From Metellina segmentata (lineage: Eukaryota; Arthropoda; Arachnida; Araneae; Tetragnathidae), in the NCBI GenBank assembly GCA_947359465.1, contig OX375880.1, positions 15,446,120 to 15,510,119 on the forward strand: a stretch of DNA of 64,000 nt, read 5' to 3'. Below the pieces are notes generated by a model, which was given only the letters and a program-made list of their open reading frames with translations, searched no databases and was not told the origin of the DNA. A program made the translations under genes and the position numbers. Positions 20,440 through 32,289 of this stretch are shown one piece after another. Positions within the stretch are counted from its first letter, which is position 1. Each line of letters opens with the position of its first letter.

Positions 20440-21518
20440 AAGAGATTTTTACTGACACGGAAGAGAGAAGTACACTCAGAGAGGAACCGCACCTTCGCCT
20501 ACAACTCGAAGGTTGATAGCGCAGTGGGCATTCCCACTAAGCCCAACTAAAGCATCACCCTATTTTATTGAAAAATGATGAACAACGAATAATCTGGAAA
20601 ATGGAAAGAAGAAACACTTTTTCTTTTATGTGTTCGTGTTCAAAAGTTATATGTGCTTTTAGCTAACCATTCTTTGTAGTTTGCGTACTTTTTAAATGCT
20701 TTGTTGTTTTTGAATTACCGATCTATTAACTTGAAGTCGTCAAAACATCACCTTTTTGATTATGCGAAATTATTCAACTAGATATTTCCCAATTGATTAA
20801 ATATTCATTTAATTGGTTAGACCTAGTCGCAACCTTTGGAGCCTTCTCGGTGTTGATCCTTTGGCGTCGACAGTGATCTGATGTTTTGTCTTCGGCGTGG
20901 CAATCCATGACGTCATACGTCCGTAGAGCTTGGAGACGTAAACGAACTGAAACTTAAAGGAGACGCTTCAAGTGCAGAACTCTAAAATATTTAGGACTTT
21001 CCACATCAATTTTCTCTAACTTGTCGGGAGCCCTGTGTAAGTTCATTTCATTAAATTATTTTTGTTAAATTAACTGTTTTTCATTCTCTCCTGAAATTAA
21101 CCATAAGAAACAATTCCAAGTATAAGCAAAAAGAAAAACTGGTAGTTTTTAACTTTAATGTTCTGATATAGGCCTATCCCCGCTTTGATTATATTCATAG
21201 CACAGTTCTTCGATAGCTGGGCTTATTTCCTTACGACACAAATAACACATAAATCTCGAGATCAGATACTCCACGGTTTATATATATAAGTGATTTACTA
21301 AACAAACCCACTCAAACTTGAAACAGTAAAACTGCTGTGTGTGTCCTACTCTAAATTATCTCAACAAAACCAAAAGTTTTTACTCAGACACTTCATTTAG
21401 TAGTATACGGGTAATTATTATTATTGTAACTGCCATCGTTTAGAAATTTAATATATATTTATGCAAGCCTATGTATTTATTAGAGAACAAATATGTACTT
21501 GTATATGCATATCGTTGG

Positions 21519-22060
21519 TTTAGAGCAGGAACTCATTAACTGGCATTTTTCGTAGACTCTAAATGCTTATTTCTATGATAATAAAAAAAACACTGTATAC
21601 TGTAATATGAGTAAAACATATGTAGCACTCACAATGCTGATAAATTTTACATTTTGACCTAAAAACTAATGATTAGTCTTCAAGCAGTTGAGACAGTAAA
21701 AAATAGTTTTGTCAGTTAATAGTCTGCTCTAAGCCTACTGTATGTACTATATTTCATGTGCAATACGGTGCATTTATGTATGCATAACCTGTCAATAGAT
21801 TTCCCTGTAAGCTTATAAACAGATTTCGTCTTTGTTTTACCGTAATAAAAAATTAATCGTAAGCAACGACAAAAGTTAAAGCTTGGACAAATAACTCTGT
21901 AACTGACATTTATTCATAGATACCAAATGCTTTTTTCAGTATGAGAAATACATGCTTAGATTGTAATCTGTTTCAAAGATATATAACACTGTCAAAATGC
22001 TTATAAATTGCTATTTTCGACTTAATCTAATATTTAGTCATCCCTCCGAGTGTTTAAGCG
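21519..22060 (+). repeat. Diverged direct repeat, two copies ~360 bp apart
   Basis: 21519-21690 and 21882-22060 share, in order, AACTCATTAACTGGCATTT / AACTCTGTAACTGACATTT, a TCTAAATGCTTATTTCT-like block, ATGCTGATAAATTTTAC / ATGCTTATAAATTGCTA, and TAGTCTTCAAGC / TAGTCATCCCTCC. Identity is about 70%. 20245-21518 is otherwise AT-rich unique sequence. Confidence 0.6.
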
Positions 22061-22465
22061 AGATATATCGTCCACGTCTGGTCAATTTTGCTAAGAATGA
22101 GATATCTAGTCCAAGATCTGATCAATTTTGCTAAAAATAAGATATCTAGTCCAAGATCCGGTCAATTTTGCTAAAAACACGATATCTCGTCCAAAATCTG
22201 GCCAATTTTGCCAATAACAAGATATCTCGTCAATGTTTCAAAGAACAAGATATCTCGTCCAAGATCTGGTCAATTTTTCAAATAACAAGATATCTCGTCT
22301 AAGATCTGGTCAATTTTTCAAAGAACAAGATATCTCGTCCAAGATCTGGTCAATTTTTCATAGAACAGGGTATCTCGTCCAAGATCTGGTCAATTTTTCA
22401 TAGAACAGGGTAACTCGTCCAAGATCTGGTCAATTTTTCAAATAACAAGATATCTCGTCCAAGAC
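22055..22465 (+). repeat. Tandem array of palindromic GATATC units
   Basis: About nine units of roughly 40-57 bp, each with AAGATATCTCGTCCAAGATC and TGGTCAATTTT. The central palindrome GATATC lies inside GAGATATCTC or AGATATCT in most units. The motif is the internal part of the dispersed element seen at 17526, 36970, 47600, 56063 and 56395. Unique, GC-richer sequence fills 22466-23235. Confidence 0.88.
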
Positions 22466-23239
22466 AGCTGTAAAGTAATAAACTATTCTTCACCAGTCAA
22501 TGAGTTTCTGCCCGAAACCTACGATAGATCCATTTAATAAAGGACGTGCATAACCAGCATACGGACACCAATAGATAAATCGATTATTCTTGGCAAGGAG
22601 CCAGCAATAATCTATCTACCGCCACATTATCGACAAATCATAATTTCACATCCCCAACTTAAAACTCGTCAGTGTTCAACGCGAGTACATAAAGAAACGT
22701 ATTTTTCTAATTGCGCAAAAAGCGCCACAAATCTCATCCCCATCGAATAGGGCTGGCATACGCGCCGACCGTACTAGTGGGGCGGCCCCCCTGGAAGCGA
22801 ACTAAATAGGGACTCCTCGTGCAAGGGCACAAAAATTTCCTAATTTACTGAACCCCCGACACAGGTTTGCTCTCAGAGAATACGCCCGGGAAACTTGTTC
22901 CTCTTCGGGCGGCGCACTCGTCGTTCTTCCACGGCATCAATTTATTTTCATTTCGCGGGGCTTGTTCCGGCCTAAAAAGCTCTCAGCCACCCCCACCCCC
23001 ACGTCAGCCCTTGGAAGGGAGGGTGTGTGTGTGTGTGCAGATTTGACTGCCAGCCAAAACTCCACCCCAGTCCATGGCCTGATGGTTTGAAATTCGAGAA
23101 GCCCTCATTTGCGGTTGACCAGGAGTTATGGTTCGGGCTTATGTGTATTGTTTGGGGGATGCTTTCGCGTGAAAGGATATGGGAGCGGGGTGACTTCTAT
23201 TCGTATACCCTTTACAGGGTGTCTTCTTATGTTCTCTGG

Positions 23240-23527
23240 GAGCCAGTTGGAACAGCATCGGATTGGAAAATGCAGGGTTACGAGTTCGAAGCTCGATCCA
23301 TCCAAACACCACGTTGGATCTGTCGGGGCCTCAAATGTCCTCGCGTTGGTGGGGTGTGGGAGTCTGGAGAGTGGGGTGCCAGCTCAGGTGCAGTTCTCGT
23401 CATCTGACCGTGGATTAGAAATAACGAGGCGTTGAACTTTGATATTTTACTTCGGTATTCATCCTGGAGCGTCACCGATAGCCCGATGTGCTGTTTCAGT
23501 GTGACGTTAATTACCTACTTACCTATT
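23240..23527 (+). mobile_element. SINE-B, nearly full length
   Basis: Head AGCCAGTTGGAACAGCATCG with A-box-like spacing, B-box region ACGAGTTCGAAGCTCG, linker GATCCATCCAAACACCAC, core CTCAAATGTCCTCGCGTTGG, GGGGTGCCAGCTCAGG and a TACC tail (ACCTACTTACC). The 3' quarter is rather diverged. Confidence 0.82.
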
Positions 23528-23529
23528 GC

Positions 23530-23705
23530 TTTCTATTGTAGTTTTTCCAGGGTCGATTCCTTTCTGAGCGTGTTTCTGTCTTCTGTGTTTGTAAAAGTTT
23601 CCTCGTGTATGCCTATTGCATAAATTGTCTGACTTGTGTCGGGCGCAGCATGGCCATATAGTATATCCATTGCGTTATGATACCCAAAACTAACCAACCA
23701 CCTAA
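23530..23705 (+). mobile_element. SINE-C
   Basis: It carries a B-box-like GGGTCGATTCC, then TTCTGTCTTCTGTGTTTG and a 3' module with GGGCGCAGCATGGCCATA ending in CCAACCACC. The same 3' module recurs at 44440, 45560, 46515 and 53405. It shares no obvious 3' sequence with SINE-A/B. Confidence 0.6.
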
Positions 23706-23817
23706 CGTTCTATTCTGCGTAATTTAGTATGATAAGCAGTAGAATAGTCAGTGGGAGTCATGCCGAACATAACCATCCCCATAACTTGACAATTTTAGAA
23801 AACAAATTTAGAAAAAT

Positions 23818-24340
23818 ACACTGTATGGACAAAAGTATTTGGACACTGCATGCTTTTCAGAAAAAGTGCTTTATTATTCTGTTTAGTAATGGTTAGGCCC
23901 TTCTTTTGCTTGTATTACAGCTTCACCACGTCGAGGCATTCATTCCACAAGTTCTCTGTAAGTCTGGGCAGGAATAGCTCCCCATGCATCTTGCTAGGTT
24001 GTGAGAAGAGGGCTCGTTGCTCCAGTTCGTCCCACAAGTTCTCGATTGGATTGAGATCGAGGCTCTGAACATGCCAGTCAAGCCAATTCACCTTATTGTC
24101 AGGAAACCAGTCCAGCACACGTTTTGTACTTTGACTTGGAGCTCGGTATTGTTGGAAGAAACAACCACCATCGCCGTTGTAGTGCCATTGACTGATCCAG
24201 AACGTCAACGTACAGGTCAGCATTCATGGTACCAGGTTCATAAAGCAATGAGCCGAGTCCTAACAGGAAAACAACCCCACACTAAGATGAATCCTCCTCC
24301 AAATTTCTGCAGTGTTCAAATATTTTTGTCCATATAGTGC
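23818..24340 (-). mobile_element. Tc1-like non-autonomous element, internally deleted
   Basis: Termini are CACTGTATGGACAAAAGT on the left and the inverted CACTATATGGACAAAAAT on the right, typical Tc1 ends. The interior on the minus strand encodes only a stretch around the second Asp and the Glu ('VQSLDLNPIENLWDELEQR') and the C-terminus. The second catalytic Asp is replaced by Tyr (FFQQYRAP) and the N-terminal half is absent, so it is dead and could move only in trans. Related plus-strand copies are at 49564 and 56826. Confidence 0.85.
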
Positions 24341-24682
24341 ATCTAGAACCCAAGAATGTAGGGATTTTGACCAACCTCTTCCCACGAAAATAAACGTAGT
24401 TACAAACTGAACCAAGCTGATAGGAGGCTTCAACATTGCAATAAACGAGTAGCAAGAATGTCTTGTTCAGTCTCAATTATCATAACTAAAATTAAACCCA
24501 ATTAAAACTCTTTAGTTTCTAAAGAAACAATTACATGATCTTGTAAGTACAGACTGTGGGAATTTTAGATAATTTAAGTGTTATTTTCTATCGGACAATT
24601 TAAGGAAAATGTTTCGAAACAATCCCTTTTTTTTCTACTGAAAGTGATTGACAAATTTTTTTCCCTCAAACAAAAGTTGAGG

Positions 24683-24683
<1 letters not shown>

Positions 24684-24745
<62 letters not shown>

Positions 24746-24752
24746 CACACAC
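24684..24752 (+). repeat. (AT)n microsatellite
   Basis: About 65 bp of AT repeats passing into (AC)n, directly abutting the Tc1 end at about 24751. 24341-24683 is otherwise unremarkable AT-rich sequence. Confidence 0.95.
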
Positions 24753-24754
24753 AG

Positions 24755-25383
24755 TCCAGTCACATTAATGTGACCACCTGTCAAAAGCCAGAATAACCAC
24801 CTTTGGCAGAGCGGACCGCTGCGAGACGTGCAGGAAGAGTGTCAATTAAGTTTCTGAAGGTGTTCACTGGGATGTTGAGCCATGCCGACTCCAGTGTCGT
24901 GGCCAGCTGTGCTAGATTACCTCTCTTCTCCAGCCTGGATTCTTCCGGCAATTGTTGCAGGGTGTTTCTTTCAGACGTTTCACGCCGTATACGCCAACGT
25001 CCATCTGTCCGATGGAGCATAAAACGTGATCCATCGGAAAAAGCCACCTGTCGCCACTCTGTGGACGTCCAGTTGCGGTACTGGCGTTCAAATTCCAGCC
25101 TTCGTCGCCGATGAACAGCAGTCAGCATAGGTGCATTAACCAGGCGTCTGCTGCGGAGGCCCATGGGCAGCAACGTTCGCTGAACCGTTGTTAGGGATAC
25201 ACTCTTGGTAGCCCCTTGGTTCATCTGGGCGGTTAGTTGCTCAACAGTTGCACGTCTATTCGCCCGAACGCATCTCCGTAGCCTTCGTTCGCCCCTGTCA
25301 TCTATAACCCGTGGTGCACCACATAGCCACGTCGCTGATTTTGGATAGTGCCATTTTGCCATGCACGATATACTTTTATTCTG
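24755..25383 (-). pseudogene. Tc1-like transposase remnant, second family
   Basis: One TIR is recognisable at the left edge (CAGTCCAGTCACATTAATGT). The minus strand holds an uninterrupted frame of about 203 codons, most of it transposase: an arginine-rich helix-turn-helix part ('RATVEQLTAQMNQGATKSVS', 'LTTVQRTLLPMGLRSRR'), then the first catalytic Asp in 'VAFSDGSRFML' (usual D-E-S changed to D-G-S). After 'WRIRRETSERN' it jumps to a C-terminal piece ('AWLNIPVNTFRNLIDTLPAR'). The segment with the second Asp and Glu is deleted, so it cannot be catalytic. The upstream end, including any true start codon and the second TIR, is cut off by the satellite array that begins at 25384. Confidence 0.85.
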
Positions 25384-27815
25384 CCCAAACACTCTTTATC
25401 GAAATAGAACTAAACCAAAGCATAATTTACTAGATAAATTGAGTGTCTTATAAATTCTTAGCAAACCTTTTCTGCTTTTCATTTCACAAAGCAGTTAAAA
25501 GAAGTCGACACTATTTTCTTTGTATTATTACAGTTCTCTAAAAGGTCTCTCACGAAAAAGGCCTAATCACGATTGCCTTACTGCGCATGCATTTACGACC
25601 CGAATTCTCTCGATACCTCTACGTTTTGCCATTTTGGAAAGGTACACATATGACCCAAACACTCTTTATCGAAATAGAACTAAACCAAAGCATAATTTAC
25701 TAGATAAATTGAGTGTCTTATAAATTCTTAGCAAACCTTTTCTGCTTTTCATTTTAAAAAGCAGTTAAAAGATGTCAACACCTATTTTCTCAGTATTATT
25801 ACAGTTCTCTAAAAGGTCTCTCACGAAAAAGGCCTAGTCAGGATTGGCCTTACTGCGCATGCATTTACGACCCCAATTCTCTCGATACCTCTACGTTTTG
25901 CCATTTTGGAAAGGTACACATATGACCCAAACACTCTTTATCGAAATAGAACTAAACCAAAGCATAATTTACTAGATAAATTGAGTGTCTTATAAATTCT
26001 TAGCAAACCTTTTCTGCTTTTCATTTTAAAAAGCAGTTAAAAGATGTCAACACTTATTTTCTCTCTATTATTACAGTTATCTAAAAGGTCTCTCACGAAA
26101 ATGGCCTAGTCAGGATTGGCCTTACTGCGCATGCATTTACGACCCGAATTCTCTCGATACCTCTACGTTTTGCCATTTTGGAAAGGTACACATATGACCC
26201 AAACACTCTTTATCGAAATAGAACTAAACCAAAGCATAATTTACTAGATAAATTGAGTGTCTTATAAATTATTAGCAAACCTTTTCTGTTTTTCATTTCA
26301 CAAAGCAGTTAAAAGAAGTCGACACTATTTTCTTTGTATTATTACAGTTCTCTAAAAGGTCTCTCACGAAAAAGGCCTAATGACGATTGCCTTACTGCGC
26401 TTGTTACGACACGAACTCTCTCGATACCTCTACGTTTTGCCATTTTGGAAAGGTACACATATGACCCAAACACTCTTTATCGAAATAGAACTAAACCAAA
26501 GCATAATTTACTAGATAAATTGAGTGTCTTATAAATTCTTAGCAAACCTTTTCTGCTTTTCATTTCACAAAGCAGTTAAAAGAAGTCAACACCTATTTTC
26601 TTTGTATTATTACAGTTCTCTAAAAGGTCTCTCACGAAAAAGGCCTAATCACGATTGCCTTACTGCGCTTGTTACGACACGAACTCTCTCGATACCTCTA
26701 CGTTTTGCCATTTTGGAAAGGTATACATATGACCCAAACACTCTTTATCGAAATAGAACTAAACCAAAGCATAGTTTACTAGATAAATTGAGTGTCTTAT
26801 AAATTATTAGCAAACCTTTTCTGCTTTTCATTTCACAAATCAGTTAAAAGAAGTCAACACCTATTTTCTTTGTATTATTACAGTTCTCTAAAAGGTCTCT
26901 CACGAAAAAGGCCTAATCACGATTGCCTTACTGCGCATGCATTTACGACCCGAATTCTCTCGATACCTCTACGTTTTGCCATTTTGGAAAGGTACACATA
27001 TGACCCAAACACTCTTTATCGAAATAGAACTAAACCAAACATAATTTACCAGATAAATTGAGTGTCTTATAAATTCTTAGCAAACATTTTCTGCTTTTCA
27101 TTTTAAAAAGCAGTTAAAAGATGTCAACACCTATTTTCTCAGTATTATTACAGTTATCTAAATGGTCTCTCACGAAAAAGGCCTAGTCAGGATTGGCCTT
27201 ACTGCGCATGCATTTACGACCCGAATTCTCTCGATACCTCTACGTTTTGCCATTTTGGAAAGGTACACATATGACTCAAACACTCTTTATCGAAATAGAA
27301 GTAAACCAAAGCATAATTTACTAGATAAATTGAGTGTCTTATAAATTCTTAGCAAACCTTTTCTGCTTTTCATTTTAAAAAGCAGTTAAAAGATGTCAAC
27401 ACCTATTTTCTCTGTATTATTACAGTTATCTAAAAGGTCTCTCACGAGAAAGGCTTAGTCACGATTGCCTTACTGCGCTTGTTACGACACGAACTTTCTC
27501 GATACCTCTACGTTTTGCCATTTTGGAAAGGTACACATATGACCCAAACACACTTTATCGAAATTGAACTAAACCAAAGCATAATTTACTAGATAAATTG
27601 GGGGCCTTTAAATTCTTAACAAACCTTTTCTGCTTTTCATTTTAAAAAGCAGTTAAAAGATGTCAACACCTATTTTCTCTGTATTATTACAGTTCTCTAA
27701 AAGGTCTCTCACGAAAAAGGCTTAGTCAGGATTGGCCTTACTGCGCATGCATTTACGACCCGAATTCTCTCGATACCTCTACGTTTTACCATTTTGGAAA
27801 GGTACACACATGACC
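25384..27815 (+). repeat. ~270-bp satellite, nine tandem units
   Basis: Units start at CCCAAACACTCTTTATCG near 25384, 25653, 25925, 26196, 26463, 26732, 27003, 27274 and 27543; a truncated tenth begins near 27814. Two variants alternate irregularly in one segment: ACTGCGCATGCATTTACGAC versus ACTGCGCTTGTTACGACAC. Each unit can be read as a ~60-90-codon frame, repeated only because the DNA repeats; I do not regard it as a gene. The left edge cuts a Tc1 copy; the right edge passes into unique sequence (27816-28376). Confidence 0.95.
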
Positions 27816-28392
27816 CAAACGCACTTTATTTAACGCAAACTGCGAGCAGATGGTTCAAAAAGACTCGAGGGAAGAACTAATTCATTTCCCCGAGAACTGA
27901 AAGACAAAAAACTCAGCAACGCATTTGTGTGTTGACTTTCAACGCAAAACGGGATGCATAGTGGCCGTGCTATCGCCGCCATCTAACCACCGAAGCATTT
28001 TTTTTTCAACCCATCTCAACCCTAATGTTTTGTTTTTGCCCATGGGAAAAAGCGCATTCTTCGCGGCGGTGCCTTTTATGTCGCGGTGGCAGGGATAAAA
28101 AACGGGGTAAAGCGTCAGCGCGAGCTAAAAGCCGATAAAACGCGTTTTCTTCCCAGACCTGCCCCCGATACGCTCGAAAGGAAGATAAAAATTTTGGAAT
28201 TTATTTCCTTAATTTTCAGTTCGGTTAGAGGGATTGCGGCTCTTCGCTTTTTTGCCGAGATAAAGTGATTGCGAATTGGGTGAGATTTTGTGTACTTTAC
28301 TCGGGAAATTGAAAGGTTGCGGGAATATTTTCATTTGCTGTAGCGTGCCGTATTTGTGTGCTTTGGTGAATTTATCCACATAAACACTAGAG

Positions 28393-28538
28393 CTCAGGTG
28401 TTGTCTCGTCATCTGACCGTGGTTCAAAATTGCGTGGTGTTGTTCTCGGATTTTTCCCTTAGGGGATAGATCCCGGACCGTCGTCAATAGCCCGTTGTGT
28501 TGCTCTAGTATGACGTTAACTAAAAATTACCAAATTAC
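28393..28538 (+). mobile_element. SINE-A, 5'-truncated, 16-bp target duplication
   Basis: It is flanked by CACATAAACACTAGAG (28377-28392) and CACATAAATACTAGAG (28539-28554), one mismatch. It starts at CTCAGGTGTTGTCTCGTC and ends in an ATTACC tail. Confidence 0.93.
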
Positions 28539-28639
28539 CACATAAATACTAGAGGCTGCGGTTGCCTGGTTGTAAGAGAAGAGGATTAATAACTGGCTAA
28601 GTCGAAACTAGGCCCGGCCGTCTTGTACGTGGGGGATAG

Positions 28640-28760
28640 TTACTGTGGCCATACGTCCCGTTTTGAACAGGACCACCCCGTTTTTAGGTAGGCTGTCCCG
28701 TTGTCTCCAAGACATTTCGAGACGCTGAAATGTCCCGTTTTCAGAAAGTGATCAATCCGC
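28640..28760 (+). repeat. Segment with repeated CCCGTTTT motif
   Basis: CATACGTCCCGTTTTGAAC, CACCCCGTTTTTAGG, TGTCCCGTTGTC and ATGTCCCGTTTTCAG occur within 120 bp. I recall similar CCCGTTTT-rich segments as dispersed repeats in animals but cannot name the family. Confidence 0.35.
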
Positions 28761-29154
28761 AGTAACAATTTCAAACAGAGGCGCGAAAAAAAAAATACGA
28801 CGGACCTCATCTTTTTTGTAAGTACTTATTGTAGATAATTCCGGAAAATGTTAAGCACAAAAAATTATTGCCATCGTTTTTGCGATCAATGATTTTTTAT
28901 TGGGGAAGATCATGAAGGACCTTTTTTTTTCTTTTTGACAGAAGAAAACGTGATGATGTTGCTTACTCTCTCAATGTTATGTGCTTTCAAAAGCTGAACT
29001 GTCACTTACGGGTGCCTGGGCCAATCGGGATTAGGCGCACTTTTATTCGGAACAACAAATTGGTAATGTCTACAACAAATTTGTCTGGTTTTGTCAACAA
29101 ACGAATTCGTCCGTGCATTTAATCAGATGCTGTTGATTGAACATTTAAATTTAG

Positions 29155-30424
29155 TAGGGGAAAAGGGGGCTATACATGGGGCTAGTATGGACAACTTGAA
29201 TAATTCTGCTATTTATCAGTCAAAATCTCTCTGCAAGTTTTTGCTGAATAGAAACACTGATATAAACTTCCCTGTGCATTTGCATGACAATACATTTGAT
29301 AGTTGAGTAGCAATTTAAAAAACAAGGTTTTCATGGTTTAAAAGTAAGTTCATAATTTGTTTTTAATTACTAGATTAGACTATTTTAATTCAAAATTTTA
29401 AAAAAGGTGACAGTATGTCATAAATGAATACATTCAATAGCTATTTTGATATTCACTTTTGCTCTACATGTCTTACATAAACCAGTTGTAGGCCTGAATA
29501 AACAAATGGCTCCATGGGACTAGTGTGGACACATGGTGGTGGGGCTACTGTGGATCTGTCAACACTAGCCCCATTTAGCCTTCAGTGGTAAAAACATGGG
29601 TTAAATATTACATTTTAGGCTATTTATTTATTACATAAGATTGTTTATGTAAAAATTCATTCACAAATAATTCTACTGTTTACTCTTAGGTTATTATATA
29701 TTGAATTTATTAGATTTTTGTGAAATGGTAAATTTATTTACAAGGACTTGTATTGTTTTTACACACAAAGCTGCTAATTAGCATAATGAATCTTTCTTTT
29801 TCCCAGATGTAAAGGACGTATCACAAATAACAAGAATTGAAATTGTAGCTAAATGATCATCACCAAATGTGGCTGGAAGCACAATTCTCACTACATCTCG
29901 GTTGACATTTAATGTTGATTGCAAAATAGAAGCATAATTCCATTTCTACATTTTAAAATAATTTCCCCACTAAATAAAACTTAAAAATAGGTTTCTAATG
30001 CGTTGACTTGTCTTTGAAGTAGATTCTATAATATAGTGCAGTTCCTAATTGCATATATATTAAGCTTAACATTAATTAAATATGCTTTAAGATTAACATT
30101 TTTAAGGAATTATACTGTGTTTAGGTTAAAATTGATTTCATTATGGTTTTACATACTTTCATGAGTTGTATTTACATTGTATAATCAGTATTCTAACCTG
30201 TCCACACTAACCCCGTGTCATGGGGCTAGTGTGGACAAAGCCAACTTTTTAAAAATAAAAGATTATTAAAAAACTATGCTCCTAAAAACTTTAATATATC
30301 AACCAAAATAAAAGTAAAAGAGCATATTATTGTAAAAAAATAGTTTGATTTGTGAAAAATGATATTTAGTATACTTTTATGCCAAATTTATGAAAATTGT
30401 CCACACTAGCCCCCTTCTCCCCTA
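29155..30424. mobile_element. 1.27-kb non-autonomous TIR element with TA target duplication
   Basis: The element is 29157-30422 between TA dinucleotides. The left end GGGGAAAAGGGGGCTA and the right end (reverse complement GGGGAGAAGGGGGCTA) match at 15 of 16. The terminal motif GGGGCTAGTGTGGACA recurs inside in both orientations at about 29178, 29517, 29538-29575 (inverted), 30202 (inverted), 30224 and 30399 (inverted). TA duplication and GGGG-rich ends suggest a pogo/Tigger-like member of the Tc1/mariner superfamily. The interior is AT-rich; a 71-codon frame at 29091-29306 crosses the left boundary and is not recognisable. Confidence 0.8.
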
Positions 30425-30536
30425 CTTGAAAGAACTTTAGGTGTCTAGAATTTTCGAATTCACGTTGTAAAAGAACAGGTTGTTTCTCTTTCCCCATCCC
30501 AAGTTAGAAGCCTGCTAATTGGCTCAGCGATTGAGA

Positions 30537-30680
30537 GTAGTTGACCTCGTCATCTTCCCGTTGATTTAAAATGACGAAGTGGGTCCTCGGATCTTTACTT
30601 ATAGCTTTTTTGGATACGACTCTGACCTTTCCAATATCCCAATGTGTTGCCTTAGAGTGCGACGTAATTGAACTACCAAC
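30537..30680 (+). mobile_element. Old SINE 3' fragment
   Basis: GACCTCGTCATCTTCCCG, GGTCCTCGGATCTTTACTT, CCAATGTGTTGCCTTAG and GTGCGACGTAATTGAACTAC can be aligned to the SINE-B 3' half with many changes. 30681-31970 downstream is unique; short frames there have no recognisable domain. Confidence 0.6.
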
Positions 30681-31975
30681 TTATCATCTCCAAAGGTATG
30701 GACCAATGTTCCTGTAAAGTCTTTTCTGTTGTAAACTGTGTCTGGTTATGATAGTCTTTATAATTCGAATTTTTGTAATAGTATTTTGAAAATTAGTTTC
30801 AGGCGTTGGATGAAGGTACTCGAAGGAAAAATATCGTATTACCCTCAAAGATTCATACATCAAAACTGACATCAGTCGGGTGAAAGAAAAAGTACATCTA
30901 TTACGGTTGACTCGCAAGAAACCTTCCATAATTAGAATTACCAGCATGCTCGAGTCTAGTAAAATTCCCGAAACAATTTTCGCACGCAATGCATCACGCC
31001 CACTCACTTCATTTCACTCCCCTCCCCGTCATATCTGCCTCCACCCTTCCCATTCTGAGTAACGCCAGGAAAAAAAAAATTATTCCGGCCCCAAAAAATC
31101 TGGAGGTAGTTCCCCCTCATTCTTTATTTCTCCGAAAAAGTTACCGACCAGATAAGTTTCGCCGTCTCGCATCCTGTACCGATTCATCTTAGTCAAATCG
31201 TTTGGAGAATGTTGCCCGGGACACCCCGTCACTCCCCATCGGGGCCGGTGGAAGAACCTCGTCGCTTGGCACCGCCGAAAGTCACGAGACATTTGACGTT
31301 ATTAACACGACTTAAGCGAGTCAACTGATGAGCCTTCTTGCGCTTGTCGTTTGCGGCGGAGAAGCCTTTTTTTTCTCTCATCTGGCAACAGAAAACGACA
31401 AAAGGAGTTTACGAGAAACTTTCGGGGAGATTAGCGCCGTGATAAATGATTCCGAGTCGAGTTGAGTTGATCCGGGCCCCGAAGAGGTTGGTGTCGGAAG
31501 TTTTGACATGAGCACGTGTCGGACCCGCTTTCCTGGAAGTGTGAAACCAATCTTCGGAATTTCGGTGCGCGTTTTTTTCTGATAATCTCCTTCCCCCACC
31601 CCCGTCTGTTCGAATCGCGTCAGACACGAAAGGAACCCGTCACATCGCGTTTGGCCGTTTTGGTGACTTAAGCGGATCACCTGTTTTTCTGTTGGTTTTG
31701 AGTGGGCAGGGGTTAAGTTGCTTGGAACGCGCGGAGATTAATTCCCGAGGGTTGACGCCGTTTGAAGGGATTACTGACCACTCCCCGACTACCTGTTTGA
31801 TTGATTTGGGTGGATTCTAGATTTGTTGTTAATCCACACTTAATCGGCTGGTGCTTAACGAAGTGCGAGAGGTCGCGGAGCTTCTGTTGCTTCAATAAGT
31901 GGCATTCGAAGAATGCAGGATTCTGAGGTGCGCTGTTCGCGTGTTCTCTTAACCCTTCCTCGGGTTAGGAGGGAC

Positions 31976-32092
31976 CGTCGTCACTCAGTGGGTATACCCA
32001 CTGCGCTAGCAACCTTCGAGTTGTGGTTCGATTCCTGCCATGTGCTTTCCTCTGGTACTCTTCTGTGTTAGAAAAACGTTGCGTGTTTATCT
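31976..32092 (+). mobile_element. SINE-C, head and middle
   Basis: GTCGTCACTCAGTGGGTATA and ACTGCGCTAGCAACCTTCG, then GTGGTTCGATTCCTGCC (B box GGTTCGATTCC), CTTTCCTCTGGTACTCTTC and AAAAACGTTGCGTGT. The tRNA-like arms (CAGTGGGTATA with A-box spacing; TTCGATTCC) identify the promoter half. The 3' module is missing. Confidence 0.7.
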
Positions 32093-32099
32093 GCATTAC

Positions 32100-32252
32100 A
32101 TGATATTTTATGCGATCATATGACGAGGTCAACACCTGATTTGGCACACAATTTCTACACACTCCCCCCCTCCCAACGTGAGGACATTTGAGACCCCGGT
32201 AGATTATAAGTGCACCAGTTCCCACTTACACAACATCCCCCCGGTTGCTAAT
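32100..32252 (-). mobile_element. SINE-B, 5' part, diverged
   Basis: On the minus strand: GATATTAGCAACCGGGGGG, GTGTAAGTGGGAACTGGTGC, CTACCGGGGTCTCAAATGTC, CTCACGTTGGGAGGG and TGTTGACCTCGTCATATG. The head B box region is deleted. Confidence 0.7.
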
Positions 32253-32289
32253 ATCTCTGTGATATTCGTCCAATCAGACAATCTCAGCT

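Noticed and set aside
25384..27815. CRISPR-like array
   Set aside because: The units are ~270 bp, contiguous and without unique spacers; the DNA is eukaryotic and no cas gene is present. It is a satellite.
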